64,000 nucleotides of DNA from LH-M37 sp032251315 (GCA_032251315.1 JAVVEE010000001.1:1-64000), one strand, 5' to 3'. Shown: positions 25,805-34,663, numbered from the stretch's first letter. Numbers and translations are program-made. The notes: generated by a model not told the origin, from the sequence alone.

Positions 25805-26752
25805 ATGCTGGAACTACTCAAAGAAAAAATCGCTCAACAACGTCAGCTACTGCAGACACAACTGAGCGCGGGTATGCACAATACCTGCGAGCAGCTCAGA
25901 CTGATCATGGATGACCGCGCCGCGCTGGAAGCTCTTTTGCAGGCCGAGCTGAACAACATGCCACACTGCAAACACCTCTATGTGCTTGATGCTGACGCGG
26001 TACAGCTCACCGCCAACATTACCCGTACCGGCAAGGACATGTCGCACTACCAGCGTAACCGCTCCGAGCGGGGTTACATGCAGGGCATCATTGGTATTAC
26101 CGATTTCAAACTGGCCGAAGCCTACATCAGCAAGAACAAGAAACGGCCTTCACTGACCGCAGTGCAGGTAATCCGAAACGCGGCCGGTGATCGCATTGGT
26201 TTTCTGGGGGCGGATTATGATATTCGCGAACTGCCGCACACCGAACTGCTATACAAGCAGTCATCTGCCTGGCAGCAGCTGCGCGGTGATCCTTCGATTC
26301 GGCAGGGACTGTTCTTACAACAGCGGGCCGAAAGTGTCATCGACAGCCAGATCGACAACGTCATGGCCCTGATGCAGGCACTGATACTCGAACACGGCGT
26401 ATTTCACGGCAAGCTGCATTTTTCCAGCAGTCGCGCCACACTCTGGCTGTATGATGATCCTTTCAATTACCGCTTACTGAGCGCGGAGGAACTCCTCAAC
26501 CCGGACATCTGCCTGGTCTATCCGCGCAGAGCCTATCCCGAAGAGGCGACCATCCCCGCAGAGCGGCTGCCGGAAATTTTTGACCAGCTGAAGCTACTGC
26601 GTTTTGCCGATGAAAACATCTACCTGCGTTCGGGCTCGCTGAACGTCTGCAACGGCCTGCTCGGGCTCAACTTTTCCTGTGACGGCTCGCACTATATGCA
26701 CTACACCGAGTTTCTGGAAAAAGATTCCAGCTTCTGGTTTGGAGTGCTTTAA
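25805..26752 (+). CDS. Soluble PDC (Cache-like) sensor domain protein
   Basis: This 315-residue protein has no signal peptide or membrane helix. Its N-terminal half resembles a PDC/Cache sensory domain (HLYVLDADAVQLTANI...GRDMSHYQRNRSERGYM-like region, then KRPSLTAVQVIRN and GFLGADYDIREL); the C-terminal half (residues ~190-315) is a separate conserved-looking domain (FHGKLHFSSSRATLWLYDDPFNYRLL). It has no output domain I recognise. It lies between the copper receptor and cbbQ on the same strand. Function unknown; a cytoplasmic ligand sensor is an inference. Confidence 0.65.
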   Translation: MLELLKEKIAQQRQLLQTQLSAGMHNTCEQLRLIMDDRAALEALLQAELNNMPHCKHLYVLDADAVQLTANITRTGKDMSHYQRNRSERGYMQGIIGITDFKLAEAYISKNKKRPSLTAVQVIRNAAGDRIGFLGADYDIRELPHTELLYKQSSAWQQLRGDPSIRQGLFLQQRAESVIDSQIDNVMALMQALILEHGVFHGKLHFSSSRATLWLYDDPFNYRLLSAEELLNPDICLVYPRRAYPEEATIPAERLPEIFDQLKLLRFADENIYLRSGSLNVCNGLLGLNFSCDGSHYMHYTEFLEKDSSFWFGVL

Positions 26753-26767
26753 CGGCTCGAATCCGCT

Positions 26768-26835
26768 TGCCGCTGAGACGCAGAGAAAAACAAAACCTCT
26801 AGTCCGCGAAACACTCTGCCACATATCAGCCATAA
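26768..26835. repeat. Partial copy of the inverted-repeat family, copy D
   Basis: TTGCCGCTGAGACGCAGAGAAAAAC at about 26768-26792 closely resembles the left arm of copy B, but no good inverted partner is found; only ACTCTGCC near 26811-26819 is similar. It looks like a decayed or half element between the PDC gene and the cbbQ operator. Confidence 0.45.
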
Positions 26836-26897
26836 TCTTTATCTTATGGTTGCCAAAAGAAGTTTTGAATTCCCTTATATTAGATACTCGGTATACT
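26829..26897 (+). promoter_or_regulatory. Predicted CbbR operator and promoter of cbbQO
   Basis: The 22 bases at 26829-26850 match the cbbM operator at 17 of 22 positions and keep the CCATAA/TTATGG symmetry. A -10 box TATACT follows at 26892-26897, 41 bases downstream, compared with 42 in front of cbbM. There is no good -35, again suggesting activation. I infer that CbbR controls cbbQ and cbbO from here. Confidence 0.65.
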
Positions 26898-26961
26898 AGC
26901 CAGAAGTTTTACCGCCGCCAGCGTATGGTGTCGCAGTGAATTATCACAGGAGCAGAAACAG

Positions 26962-27768
26962 ATGAGCGTTGATAAAGATCAGTATTTGATTAGCACAGAG
27001 CCTTTTTATGAAGTACAGGGCGATGAAGTCGCCCTGTACGAAGCCGCTTACGAGGCGCGCCTGCCGATGATGGTCAAAGGCCCCACCGGCTGCGGCAAAT
27101 CCCGCTTCATTGAATACATGGCGTGGAAACTGAACAGACCCCTGATCACCGTCGCCTGTAACGAAGACATGACCGCTTCCGATCTGGTCGGTCGTTATCT
27201 GCTCGATGCCAACGGCACGCGCTGGCTGGATGGCCCCTTAACCACCGCCGCGCGCATCGGTGCCATCTGTTACCTGGACGAGATTGTCGAAGCGCGTCAG
27301 GATACCACCGTGGTCATTCATCCGCTCACCGACCATCGCCGCGCTCTGCCGCTGGACAAGAAGGGAGAGCTACTGGCAGCCCATGCCGATTTTCAGCTGG
27401 TCATCTCCTACAATCCCGGCTATCAGAGTCTGATGAAAGACCTCAAGCAGTCCACCAAACAGCGTTTTACCGGCCTGGATTTTGATTATCCTGATACCGC
27501 CGTGGAAACCGCCATCGTCGCCAGGGAAGCTGGTATTGATGAGACCACCGCCACCAAACTGGTAAAAATTGCGCACTCCGCCCGCCACCTCAAGGGCCAT
27601 GGTCTGGATGAAGGCATCTCCACCCGACTGCTGGTGTATGCGGCCACGCTCATCAACAAGGGCATTGCCCCCCGCCCCGCCTGCATTATGGCGCTGGTGA
27701 CTCCCATTACCGACGACAAAGACATTCGCGACACCCTGACGCATTCCATCGACAGCATATTTGCTTAA
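26962..27768 (+). CDS. cbbQ: RuBisCO activase AAA+ subunit CbbQ
   Basis: This 268-residue MoxR-type AAA+ ATPase has Walker A GPTGCGKS (residues 40-47), Walker B ICYLDEI and a sensor NPGYQS motif. It is the CbbQ/NorQ/GvpN type. With CbbO it forms a hexameric motor that removes inhibitory sugar phosphates from RuBisCO. Placement directly before cbbO and near a form II RuBisCO supports CbbQ over NorQ. The Shine-Dalgarno CAGGAG precedes the ATG. Confidence 0.95.
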   Translation: MSVDKDQYLISTEPFYEVQGDEVALYEAAYEARLPMMVKGPTGCGKSRFIEYMAWKLNRPLITVACNEDMTASDLVGRYLLDANGTRWLDGPLTTAARIGAICYLDEIVEARQDTTVVIHPLTDHRRALPLDKKGELLAAHADFQLVISYNPGYQSLMKDLKQSTKQRFTGLDFDYPDTAVETAIVAREAGIDETTATKLVKIAHSARHLKGHGLDEGISTRLLVYAATLINKGIAPRPACIMALVTPITDDKDIRDTLTHSIDSIFA

Positions 27769-27812
27769 GGAGACGCTGAACAACTCATCGGCTTACGGGG
27801 CGCAAAGAGATA

Positions 27813-30059
27813 ATGACGACTGAATACCAGGAACATCGCGACAAGCTCAAATGCAGCTTCAAGCAGCTCGATGACGTCTTCGACGACTGCATCAAGGATG
27901 CGTTGCGCAAACTGAGCCATCAGGGCGTGGAAGATTATCTCTCCGGCGCCTCACTGGTCTGCATGATTGGTCGTGGTTTTGACCCGGTGCTGATCTATCT
28001 CGAAGAGATGCCGGTGATCGCCAGTCGTCTGGGCGAGGAGATGCTCAAAACCGTCTCACAGGCTGTCTGGGATCTGTCGCGCACGCCCAACGGCAACTCC
28101 ATCCCGCCCTTTATGCAATGCCTGCCCAAAGTTTCACGCCGCCTCGGTAGCAGTGAACAGATGCACCGTTTTATCGACATCATTTTCAAGATGATGCACG
28201 ACACCACCGGTTCGATTCATGGCCACCATACCACCTTCCCCAGCCCCGGCCTGCCTGATCTCCTGCAAAAGATGCCTTTCCTGCTAAGCCAGGTTTCGCT
28301 CACCGGACTGAAAAACTGGATTGAATATGGTGTGCGCCACTACAAAACCCACCCCGAACGCCAGCGCGATTATTTCAGCCTGCAATCGGCGGACAGCAAG
28401 GCCATGCTACAGCGTGAACGACACGGCACCCTGTACATGGACTGCGAGCGCAAACTCGACCTGTACATGCGCAGCATGTGGCAGCGGGAAGAGTATTTCG
28501 TGCCGTTCTCCATGGGTTTCGATATCACGCGCAAACCCCAGCCCTATTTCGACAGCCTGGGCATGCGCATCCCCGATGTTTATGATGACCGCAACAATGT
28601 CACGGGCATCAACCGTTATCGCATTACGCTGGCGCACATGGCCGGCCACAAACGCTGGAGTGAACGCCAGGTGGCAGACAACCTGTCGCCCTTCCAGCGC
28701 ATCGCCGTCGAGACTTTTGAAGATTCACGCATTGACTATCTGATCCGTCGGGAGTATCCGGGAACAATAAAATACTTCCTGGCGCTGCACCCGGTGCCGG
28801 TGGAAGGCGACTGCGATTCGGAAAATGAATCCTGTGTGCGCCATCGCCTGGCCATGCTCTCCTATGCGCTGCTGAATGAAAACCCTGGCTATCAGAATCC
28901 GCATATTCTCGACTATGTGCAGAAGTTTAATGAGGCCCTGAAAGATGGCGAATCCAGCACCAGGGAGATGCTCGCGCTGGCCATCTCATTCACCGCCCTG
29001 ACCCGTCGGCAAAGCGACCTGTTACCCAGAGTCCGTTTTGAAAATACCGAGATAGATTACCGCGATGACAATCGTCACCTCTGGGTTTTCATCGAAGAGA
29101 ATGACGAAGCCGAAGACATTGCCAGCGAACCGCAGAAACAGGAAACCGTCGAACCGGAAGGCTTGCCACCGCGCCACTATCACGAGTGGGACTACCACAC
29201 CCATAGCTACAAACCCGACTGGGTGACGCTCTATGAGTCGCTGCATACCCCGGGTGACGCCGGCATCATCGACAAGATTCTGCAAAAACATGCGGCTCTG
29301 GCCAAATATCTGAAACGCATTCTGGATTTATTAAAACCACAGAAATATGTGCGCGAACGCTATCAGGAAGACGGCAGCGAGCTTGATCTGGATATCGCCA
29401 TTCGCTCCCTGATCGACTTCAAGAGCGGCGCGCAGCCCGACCCGCGCATCAACATGAGCCACCGCCATGATGGCCGCGATTTTGCGGTTTTATTACTAAT
29501 GGATTTATCCGCTTCACTGGATGAAATACCCGCGGGCTGCACCCAGAGCATTCTGGAACTCAGCCGTGAAGCGGTGACTTTACTGGGCTGGTCGATCGAG
29601 CAGCTGGGCGACAAGTTTGCCATTGCCGGCTTCCATTCCGACACCCGTCACAATGTCCGCTACCATCACATCAAGGGTTTCAGCGAGCACTGGGACGATA
29701 GCGTGAAATCGCGCCTGGCCGCACTCGAACCAGGATACTCTACCCGCATGGGTGCAGCGGTGCGCCACGCCGCGCATTACCTGGAAGGGCAGAAGGCGGA
29801 AAAGAAACTGTTACTGATTCTCACCGACGGCGAGCCTTCGGACATCGATGTCAGTGATGACCGCGCCTTAATCGAAGACATGCATAAAGCTGTGGATGAA
29901 TTATCCAGTAAAAATATATACACTCACTGCATCAGCCTGGATAAAAAAGCCGATGATTATATTCAGGATATTTTCGGTCCCGGCGGTTACACCGTCATTG
30001 ATCATGTGGAAAAGTTACCGGAAAAACTGCCGCTGCTCTTTACCGCTCTGACATCCTGA
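27813..30059 (+). CDS. cbbO: RuBisCO activase adaptor subunit CbbO
   Basis: This 748-residue protein ends in a von Willebrand factor A domain whose MIDAS motif DLSAS (D564) is intact, with later threonine and aspartate (YSTRMGAA, LILTDGEPSDID). The large N-terminal part is helical and typical of CbbO/NorD. CbbO bridges the CbbQ hexamer to RuBisCO. It starts 44 bases after cbbQ. Confidence 0.95.
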   Translation: MTTEYQEHRDKLKCSFKQLDDVFDDCIKDALRKLSHQGVEDYLSGASLVCMIGRGFDPVLIYLEEMPVIASRLGEEMLKTVSQAVWDLSRTPNGNSIPPFMQCLPKVSRRLGSSEQMHRFIDIIFKMMHDTTGSIHGHHTTFPSPGLPDLLQKMPFLLSQVSLTGLKNWIEYGVRHYKTHPERQRDYFSLQSADSKAMLQRERHGTLYMDCERKLDLYMRSMWQREEYFVPFSMGFDITRKPQPYFDSLGMRIPDVYDDRNNVTGINRYRITLAHMAGHKRWSERQVADNLSPFQRIAVETFEDSRIDYLIRREYPGTIKYFLALHPVPVEGDCDSENESCVRHRLAMLSYALLNENPGYQNPHILDYVQKFNEALKDGESSTREMLALAISFTALTRRQSDLLPRVRFENTEIDYRDDNRHLWVFIEENDEAEDIASEPQKQETVEPEGLPPRHYHEWDYHTHSYKPDWVTLYESLHTPGDAGIIDKILQKHAALAKYLKRILDLLKPQKYVRERYQEDGSELDLDIAIRSLIDFKSGAQPDPRINMSHRHDGRDFAVLLLMDLSASLDEIPAGCTQSILELSREAVTLLGWSIEQLGDKFAIAGFHSDTRHNVRYHHIKGFSEHWDDSVKSRLAALEPGYSTRMGAAVRHAAHYLEGQKAEKKLLLILTDGEPSDIDVSDDRALIEDMHKAVDELSSKNIYTHCISLDKKADDYIQDIFGPGGYTVIDHVEKLPEKLPLLFTALTS

Positions 30060-30118
30060 TAATGAGTGAAATATTAGCTGTTTATTAACTATCACTGTCC
30101 ATAAACCAGGAGTAAATC

Positions 30119-30688
30119 ATGTTAAAAATTCTCAGCTCTATCATCATCAGTTCACTGTTTATCAGCACCGCCTACGCCGCCGAAAACGACCTGAAACAAC
30201 GCGCACAGGAAAGCAAAAAAGTGGTTAAGGAATTTATGCAGCAGCTTCAGGGCGAACTGCAAAGCGCCATGAAAGCAGGCGGCCCGATTAACGCCATTGC
30301 CGTCTGCCAGGACAAAGCACCGGCCATCGCCCAAAACCTCTCGGAAAAGCATGGCTGGGAGGTCGCCCGCACCAGTTTGAAGCCGCGCAACCCGGCCAAT
30401 GCGCCTGACGCCTGGGAAACTAAAGTGCTAAAAGATTTTGACGAGCGCAAAGCCAAAGGCGAAGATGTAAAACCCATGGCGCACTTTGAAGTCGTTGAAG
30501 CCGACGGTGAAAAAACCTTCCGTTTCATGAAGGCCATTCCCACTGGTGAAGTCTGCCTGCAATGCCACGGTAGCAATATTGATCCCCAAGTTAAGGCTAA
30601 ACTCCAGGAAACTTATCCCGAAGACAAGGCCACCGGTTACAAACTGGGCGATGTTCGTGGTGCCTTTACCATTAGCCAGCCCATGTAA
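30119..30688 (+). CDS. DUF3365 / Tll0287-like haem c protein
   Basis: This 189-residue secreted protein has a signal peptide (about residues 1-20, STAYAAE) and a single haem c motif CLQCH (C146, C149, H150) within a DUF3365 (Tll0287-like) domain; NAIAVCQDKAPAIAQ and the ARTSLKPRNPANAPD block are typical. It is presumed to be a periplasmic redox or sensing protein. It follows cbbO by 59 bases on the same strand and may be co-transcribed. Its role next to carbon-fixation genes is not known. Confidence 0.85.
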   Translation: MLKILSSIIISSLFISTAYAAENDLKQRAQESKKVVKEFMQQLQGELQSAMKAGGPINAIAVCQDKAPAIAQNLSEKHGWEVARTSLKPRNPANAPDAWETKVLKDFDERKAKGEDVKPMAHFEVVEADGEKTFRFMKAIPTGEVCLQCHGSNIDPQVKAKLQETYPEDKATGYKLGDVRGAFTISQPM

Positions 30689-30722
30689 ATCAGTACCTGA
30701 TATCAGCAGCAACAAAAAAGAA

Positions 30723-30847
30723 TTAATCCACAAAAAACGCGAAGGACGCGAAAAAGTCAAAAACAATAATACAATGTTTTTCTTGGCATCCTTCGCGTCC
30801 TTGGCGGATAACGGTTTTGCATTTATCCGTGTTCATCTGCGGATTAA
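30723..30847. repeat. Intergenic inverted-repeat element, copy E (composite)
   Basis: The space after the haem protein (about 300 bases to the next gene) has a left arm TTAATCCACAAAAAACGCG + AAGGACGCGAA, an inner right arm that is the inverse of CCAAGGACGCGAAGGA, and an outer right end that is the inverse of TTAATCCGCAGATGAACAC. The outer right end belongs to the copy A type and the inner part to a GAAGGACGC type, so the copy appears to be a mosaic of modules. The rest of the space is AT-rich with no gene. Confidence 0.7.
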
Positions 30848-30991
30848 CTTTTTAATTTTTACACCATCCCCCTGCGCTTTAATTCGACCTCTGTGTTGAA
30901 AGCTATTGCGATGGAAATATTTTCATCTCATATACACCCACAATCAGCGCTATAATTATTTGTGTATTAAATGATGTCAAAGGATGTATCC

Positions 30992-31250
30992 ATGTCTAAA
31001 CCCAGTGATGAAGAACTTGAGAGCGCGCTTAAAATGACGATTCAGATGCGTGAAAAAGGAATCGATCCATTTTTTCTGGCGAAATCGCTGCTCAAGCTAT
31101 CTGGAGAAGGCGCTGAAAGCGGCGGATCGATATTTAAACAGGGGCATGGCGGACAGCGAGCACATCGCCTTATTGAAAGCGATAGAAAAAGCCAAGGATG
31201 CGGAATTTCACACCGCTAAACAGGAACGGGGAAGTTTCGGGCTTGAGTGA
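30992..31250 (+). pseudogene. Small cbb-linked protein gene, frameshifted
   Basis: From ATG 30992 (AAGGATG upstream) the frame reads MSKPSDEELESALKMTIQMR...FFLAKSLLK and then changes sense. The +1 frame continues with a fitting sequence, YLEKALKAADRYLNRGMADSEHIALLKAIEKAKDAEFHT, to the stop at 31250. Joined near 31095 they make one ~80-residue helical protein that I believe resembles a small uncharacterised protein found near cbb genes in sulfur oxidisers; that likeness is from memory and not tested. The join suggests loss of a few codons plus two bases. Confidence 0.55.
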
Positions 31251-31274
31251 AGCCCGAGCCAATTACAGAAACAG

Positions 31275-32975
31275 CTAACGCAGCACTTCCGCGCGGCCCA
31301 CACCCCGGGGATCAGAGACCGCTTCGACGCGGCGGGTTTTCTTGTTAGCGACAACCACCTGCATATTGCCGTAGGTACCGGTTAGCTCTTCAACCTGATG
31401 CCCCTTCGCGGTGAGTGCGGCGATCACCTTTTTGCTCAGGACACCCGGCTCGGCGAAGATTTTATCGGGCAGATACTGGTGATGGAATCGACCCTGCTTC
31501 ACCATGCTGGCGGCGTCACCGCCCTGGTGAAAATCGAGCATGGCCAGCAGCACCATGGTGATAATTCGGCTGCCGCCCGGCGTTCCCAGTATGGCAACAC
31601 GGTCGCGGGTTTCGAGAAAGCTGGGGCTCATGCTGGAGAGCATGCGTTTGCCCGGTTCGATGGCATTGGCTTCCGCCCCCACCAGACCGTAGATATTGGG
31701 CACGCCCGGCTTGACGGAGAAGTCATCCATCTCGTCGTTGAGCAGCACGCCAGTGCCTTCGACCACAAAACCTGAGCCGAAAGGATAGTTAATCGACAGT
31801 GTCGCCGAGACGCGATTGCCCCCGGCATCGATAATGGAAAAGTGGGTGGTATCGGTTGAAGGCCCCATCGGGTCAGCAACCGGTTTCAACTCCGCACTGG
31901 GCGTGGCCTTGCGCCGGTCGATGCTTTTGACCAGCTGATGGGTGTAGACCGAGGAGGTGAGTTTGTCGGCAGGTACTTCAACGAAATCGGGATCCCCCAG
32001 ATATTCGGCGCGGTCGCGATAGGCCCGGCGCATGACTTCGGCGAGAAGATGAGTGCGCTGCGTCGGCTGCATGGTTTCGATCTTGTAGAAGGAGAGCATA
32101 TTGAGCATTTCCGCCAGCGCCAGCCCGCCTGATGAGGGCGGCGCAGCGCTGACAAAACGCATGCCTTTGTAGACTATCACCTCGGGCGTACGCTCAACGG
32201 CGCGGTACTCGGCGAGATCCTGCAGGCTCCATTTGCCGCCGTGCCGGTTAACTGAAGCCACCATTTTCTTCGCCAGCTCGCCGGTATAAAAAGCTTTTGC
32301 TCCACCCTGCGCAATCAACTCGAGAGTAACGGCCAGATCCAGCTGGGTAATGATCGTACCGATTTCGGGTACCCGGTCATCGCGTAAGAAGATCTCGGCG
32401 GCATCAAAGGAGGCCTGCAGGGCGCTGAGGCGATGACCGGCCATGGTGCGATAGTGCGCGTCGACCACAAAACCGTCGCGGGCGTACTCAATGGCGGCGG
32501 CCAGGGTGGTCGAGAGCGGCAGGGTGCCGTATTTGGTAGCAAGCCGCTCCAGTGCGGCGACGGTGCCGGGTATACCGGCGGCCAGCGGGCCATTGATGGA
32601 GGCACCGGCAATGACGTTGCCCTTTTCATCCAGATACATGTCGCGAGTGGCTGCCAGCGGGGCGCGCTCGCGACCATCGAGCATGACATCATCGCGCTCG
32701 GCGGCGTTATGCAACAGCCAGAAACCGCCTCCGCCCAGACCGGAGCTGTAGGGCTCGACCACCGCCAGTGCCGCGCTCACAGCCACAGCAGCATCAAAAG
32801 CATTGCCGCCTTTTTGCAGAATTTCAATGCCGGCGGCGGTGGCCAGCGGATGCGCACTGGCCACCGCAGGCTGGAAACCGACCTGATTCTCATCCGCTGC
32901 ATAACCGGCAGTCGCCTGAGTAATCAGTACCCCAAACAGAACAAAGAAAATTATTTTTAAACGGTGCCTGATCAT
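31275..32975 (-). CDS. ggt: Gamma-glutamyltransferase
   Basis: This 566-residue periplasmic proenzyme cleaves glutathione and transfers its gamma-glutamyl group. It has a signal peptide (to about residue 27), the AVASAHPLATAAGIEILQKGGNAFDAAVA N-terminal block, the self-processing threonine T376 in DTTHFSIID that begins the small subunit, and the substrate motifs LLNDEMDDFSVKPG and SSMSPSFLE...LGTPGGSRI. It is monocistronic. Confidence 0.95.
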   Translation of the reverse strand: MIRHRLKIIFFVLFGVLITQATAGYAADENQVGFQPAVASAHPLATAAGIEILQKGGNAFDAAVAVSAALAVVEPYSSGLGGGGFWLLHNAAERDDVMLDGRERAPLAATRDMYLDEKGNVIAGASINGPLAAGIPGTVAALERLATKYGTLPLSTTLAAAIEYARDGFVVDAHYRTMAGHRLSALQASFDAAEIFLRDDRVPEIGTIITQLDLAVTLELIAQGGAKAFYTGELAKKMVASVNRHGGKWSLQDLAEYRAVERTPEVIVYKGMRFVSAAPPSSGGLALAEMLNMLSFYKIETMQPTQRTHLLAEVMRRAYRDRAEYLGDPDFVEVPADKLTSSVYTHQLVKSIDRRKATPSAELKPVADPMGPSTDTTHFSIIDAGGNRVSATLSINYPFGSGFVVEGTGVLLNDEMDDFSVKPGVPNIYGLVGAEANAIEPGKRMLSSMSPSFLETRDRVAILGTPGGSRIITMVLLAMLDFHQGGDAASMVKQGRFHHQYLPDKIFAEPGVLSKKVIAALTAKGHQVEELTGTYGNMQVVVANKKTRRVEAVSDPRGVGRAEVLR

Positions 32976-33213
32976 ATGAGCGAATCTCTGAATAAGTCCG
33001 GTTGTATTAGAGCGAGGCGTAAGGGACCTAAATTATTATCGCAGCAGGACTGAATAGCAATTCCATGCTACCGACTTTCTGTCAGGCTATTTTTGCAGAC
33101 CCCTGCGCGCAATGCCAGTCCGTAAATAACCTCCGCCTGCCTGGAATCGTCTTGAACCTCATTATTAACAGCAAGCCAGAGAAAGCTCCTAACTGCCTAC
33201 TGCCAACTATCTT

Positions 33214-33465
33214 TTAACCCTTACCCACTAACGCTTCGTATTTTTTCATCAGCTGCTCTTTGGTTTCGACATGATTGGGATCATGCGGAATACAATCCAC
33301 CGGGCAGACTTCAACGCACTGCGAAGTTTCGTAATGCCCAACACACTCCGTGCACAGGTCGGGGTCAATGACGTAGATATCATCGCCCGGCGAAATCGCC
33401 TCATTCGGGCACTCCGGTTCGCACACGTCACAGTTAATACATTCATCTGTTATATATAAAGCCAT
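33214..33465 (-). CDS. 2[4Fe-4S] ferredoxin (YfhL / Allochromatium type)
   Basis: This 83-residue protein has two cluster motifs, CINCDVCEPECP and CTECVGHYETSQCVEVCPVDC. The six- to eight-residue insertion between cysteines of the second motif and the C-terminal helix are features of the Allochromatium-type ferredoxins with one very low potential cluster. It is an electron carrier in the cytoplasm. The rsmD-coaD-ferredoxin order is common in gammaproteobacteria. Confidence 0.95.
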   Translation of the reverse strand: MALYITDECINCDVCEPECPNEAISPGDDIYVIDPDLCTECVGHYETSQCVEVCPVDCIPHDPNHVETKEQLMKKYEALVGKG

Positions 33466-33489
33466 TACTCTTAACCAAAAAAAATTAAA

Positions 33490-33984
33490 TTATTTAGCTG
33501 AAATTTTATCGACGATGTTGTTGAGTTCATCCACGACAACCGCATGGACAAACTGCGAGACATCGCCACCGTACAGGGCCACTTCCTTAACCAGCGAGGC
33601 GGAGATAAAACTGGTTTCCTCCGCAGGGGTAAGAAAAACCGTTTCGATGGTATTGTCCAGTCGGCGGTTCATGCTCGCCAGCTGCATTTCAAATTCGAAA
33701 TCGGAGACCACGCGCAAGCCACGCATGATGACATTGGCGTTTTTCTGCCTGACAAAGTTGACCAGCAAATCTGAAAACCCGCACACCTCAACATTGGGAA
33801 TATCGGACAATACCCGACTCACCATGGCCACGCGTTGATCTAGATTAAATAAAGGCGTTTTGCCGGGGTTAGCCGCAATCGCCACAATCACATGATCGAA
33901 CAATTTCGAGGCGCGCTGCACCAGATCCGTGTGGCCATTGGTCACGGGATCAAAGGTTCCGGGATAAACTGCAACCACTGTCAC
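33490..33984 (-). CDS. coaD: Phosphopantetheine adenylyltransferase
   Basis: The frame opens at 34035, overlapping rsmD, but I start at GTG 33984 (VTVVAVYPGTFDP), which gives 164 residues, close to the family length, with AGGCAGG as a ribosome site. The enzyme makes dephospho-CoA from phosphopantetheine and ATP. The nucleotidyl motif GTFDPVTNGH and the C-terminal FISASLVKEVA block (ISSS-type) are intact. It is followed by the ferredoxin gene. Confidence 0.95.
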   Translation of the reverse strand: MTVVAVYPGTFDPVTNGHTDLVQRASKLFDHVIVAIAANPGKTPLFNLDQRVAMVSRVLSDIPNVEVCGFSDLLVNFVRQKNANVIMRGLRVVSDFEFEMQLASMNRRLDNTIETVFLTPAEETSFISASLVKEVALYGGDVSQFVHAVVVDELNNIVDKISAK

Positions 33985-34021
33985 TTTATTTACCTGCCTC
34001 GGTTGTTGTTGGATGCGGGCA

Positions 34022-34663
34022 TCAATCGCGTACAAAAAGATGATAGCCGACCTGCCCTGCTGTTTTATGTTTCAAACACCGCCAGTTACCGGGCAGGCCG
34101 TTTTCCGCTTTGCTCAAATCGTTACCGGCATCGCATTCAACGTATATTTTCGCATGAACCGCCAGACATTGCTCGCTCTCCAGCAGCGCACAACACGTTG
34201 CGATCACGTCACTGCCATAGGGCGGGTCGATGAAGATGATATCAAAAGCCCGTTCACTATTACGATCTGGCTCACGATGAGATTTGCAGCGCTGCAAGAA
34301 GGTGATGGCATCGCTACCGACCACTTCGATCTGCGGCGCGGATAACAGCTCGACATTGCTGCACAGCATTTTGACGCTCTGGCTGTCGCTGTCGACCATC
34401 ACCACTTTTTCCGCGCCGCGTGACGCCGCTTCAAAACCCAGCGCGCCGCTGCCCGCAAACAGGTCCAGACAATGGCTGCCCGGCAGCTCCATCTGCAACC
34501 AGTTGAACAGGGTTTCTCTGACGCGATCGGTGGTTGGCCGCAGGCCTTCACGATCCAGGAAGCTCAGCTTTCGCCCGCGCCAGCTTCCGGCGATGATTCT
34601 GAGCTGCCCACCCTGATCTGTACTGGTCTGGCCGCGCACCGGCTTGCCTATGCGTGCGCTCAT
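34022..34663 (-). CDS. rsmD: 16S rRNA (guanine(966)-N(2))-methyltransferase
   Basis: This 213-residue enzyme methylates G966 of 16S rRNA using S-adenosylmethionine. Features are the N-terminal RIIAGSWRGRKLSF, the RPTTDRVRETLFNWL block, the SAM-binding DLFAGSGALGFEAASRGA and the catalytic FIDPPYGSD (DPPY) motif. It overlaps the preceding M16 gene by four bases. Confidence 0.96.
   Translation of the reverse strand: MSARIGKPVRGQTSTDQGGQLRIIAGSWRGRKLSFLDREGLRPTTDRVRETLFNWLQMELPGSHCLDLFAGSGALGFEAASRGAEKVVMVDSDSQSVKMLCSNVELLSAPQIEVVGSDAITFLQRCKSHREPDRNSERAFDIIFIDPPYGSDVIATCCALLESEQCLAVHAKIYVECDAGNDLSKAENGLPGNWRCLKHKTAGQVGYHLFVRD

Noticed and set aside
26962..30059. cbbQ and cbbO as norQ and norD (nitric oxide reductase maturation)
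   Set aside because: No norC or norB is nearby, while cbbM, cbbR and a CbbR-like operator are; the CbbQO assignment fits better.
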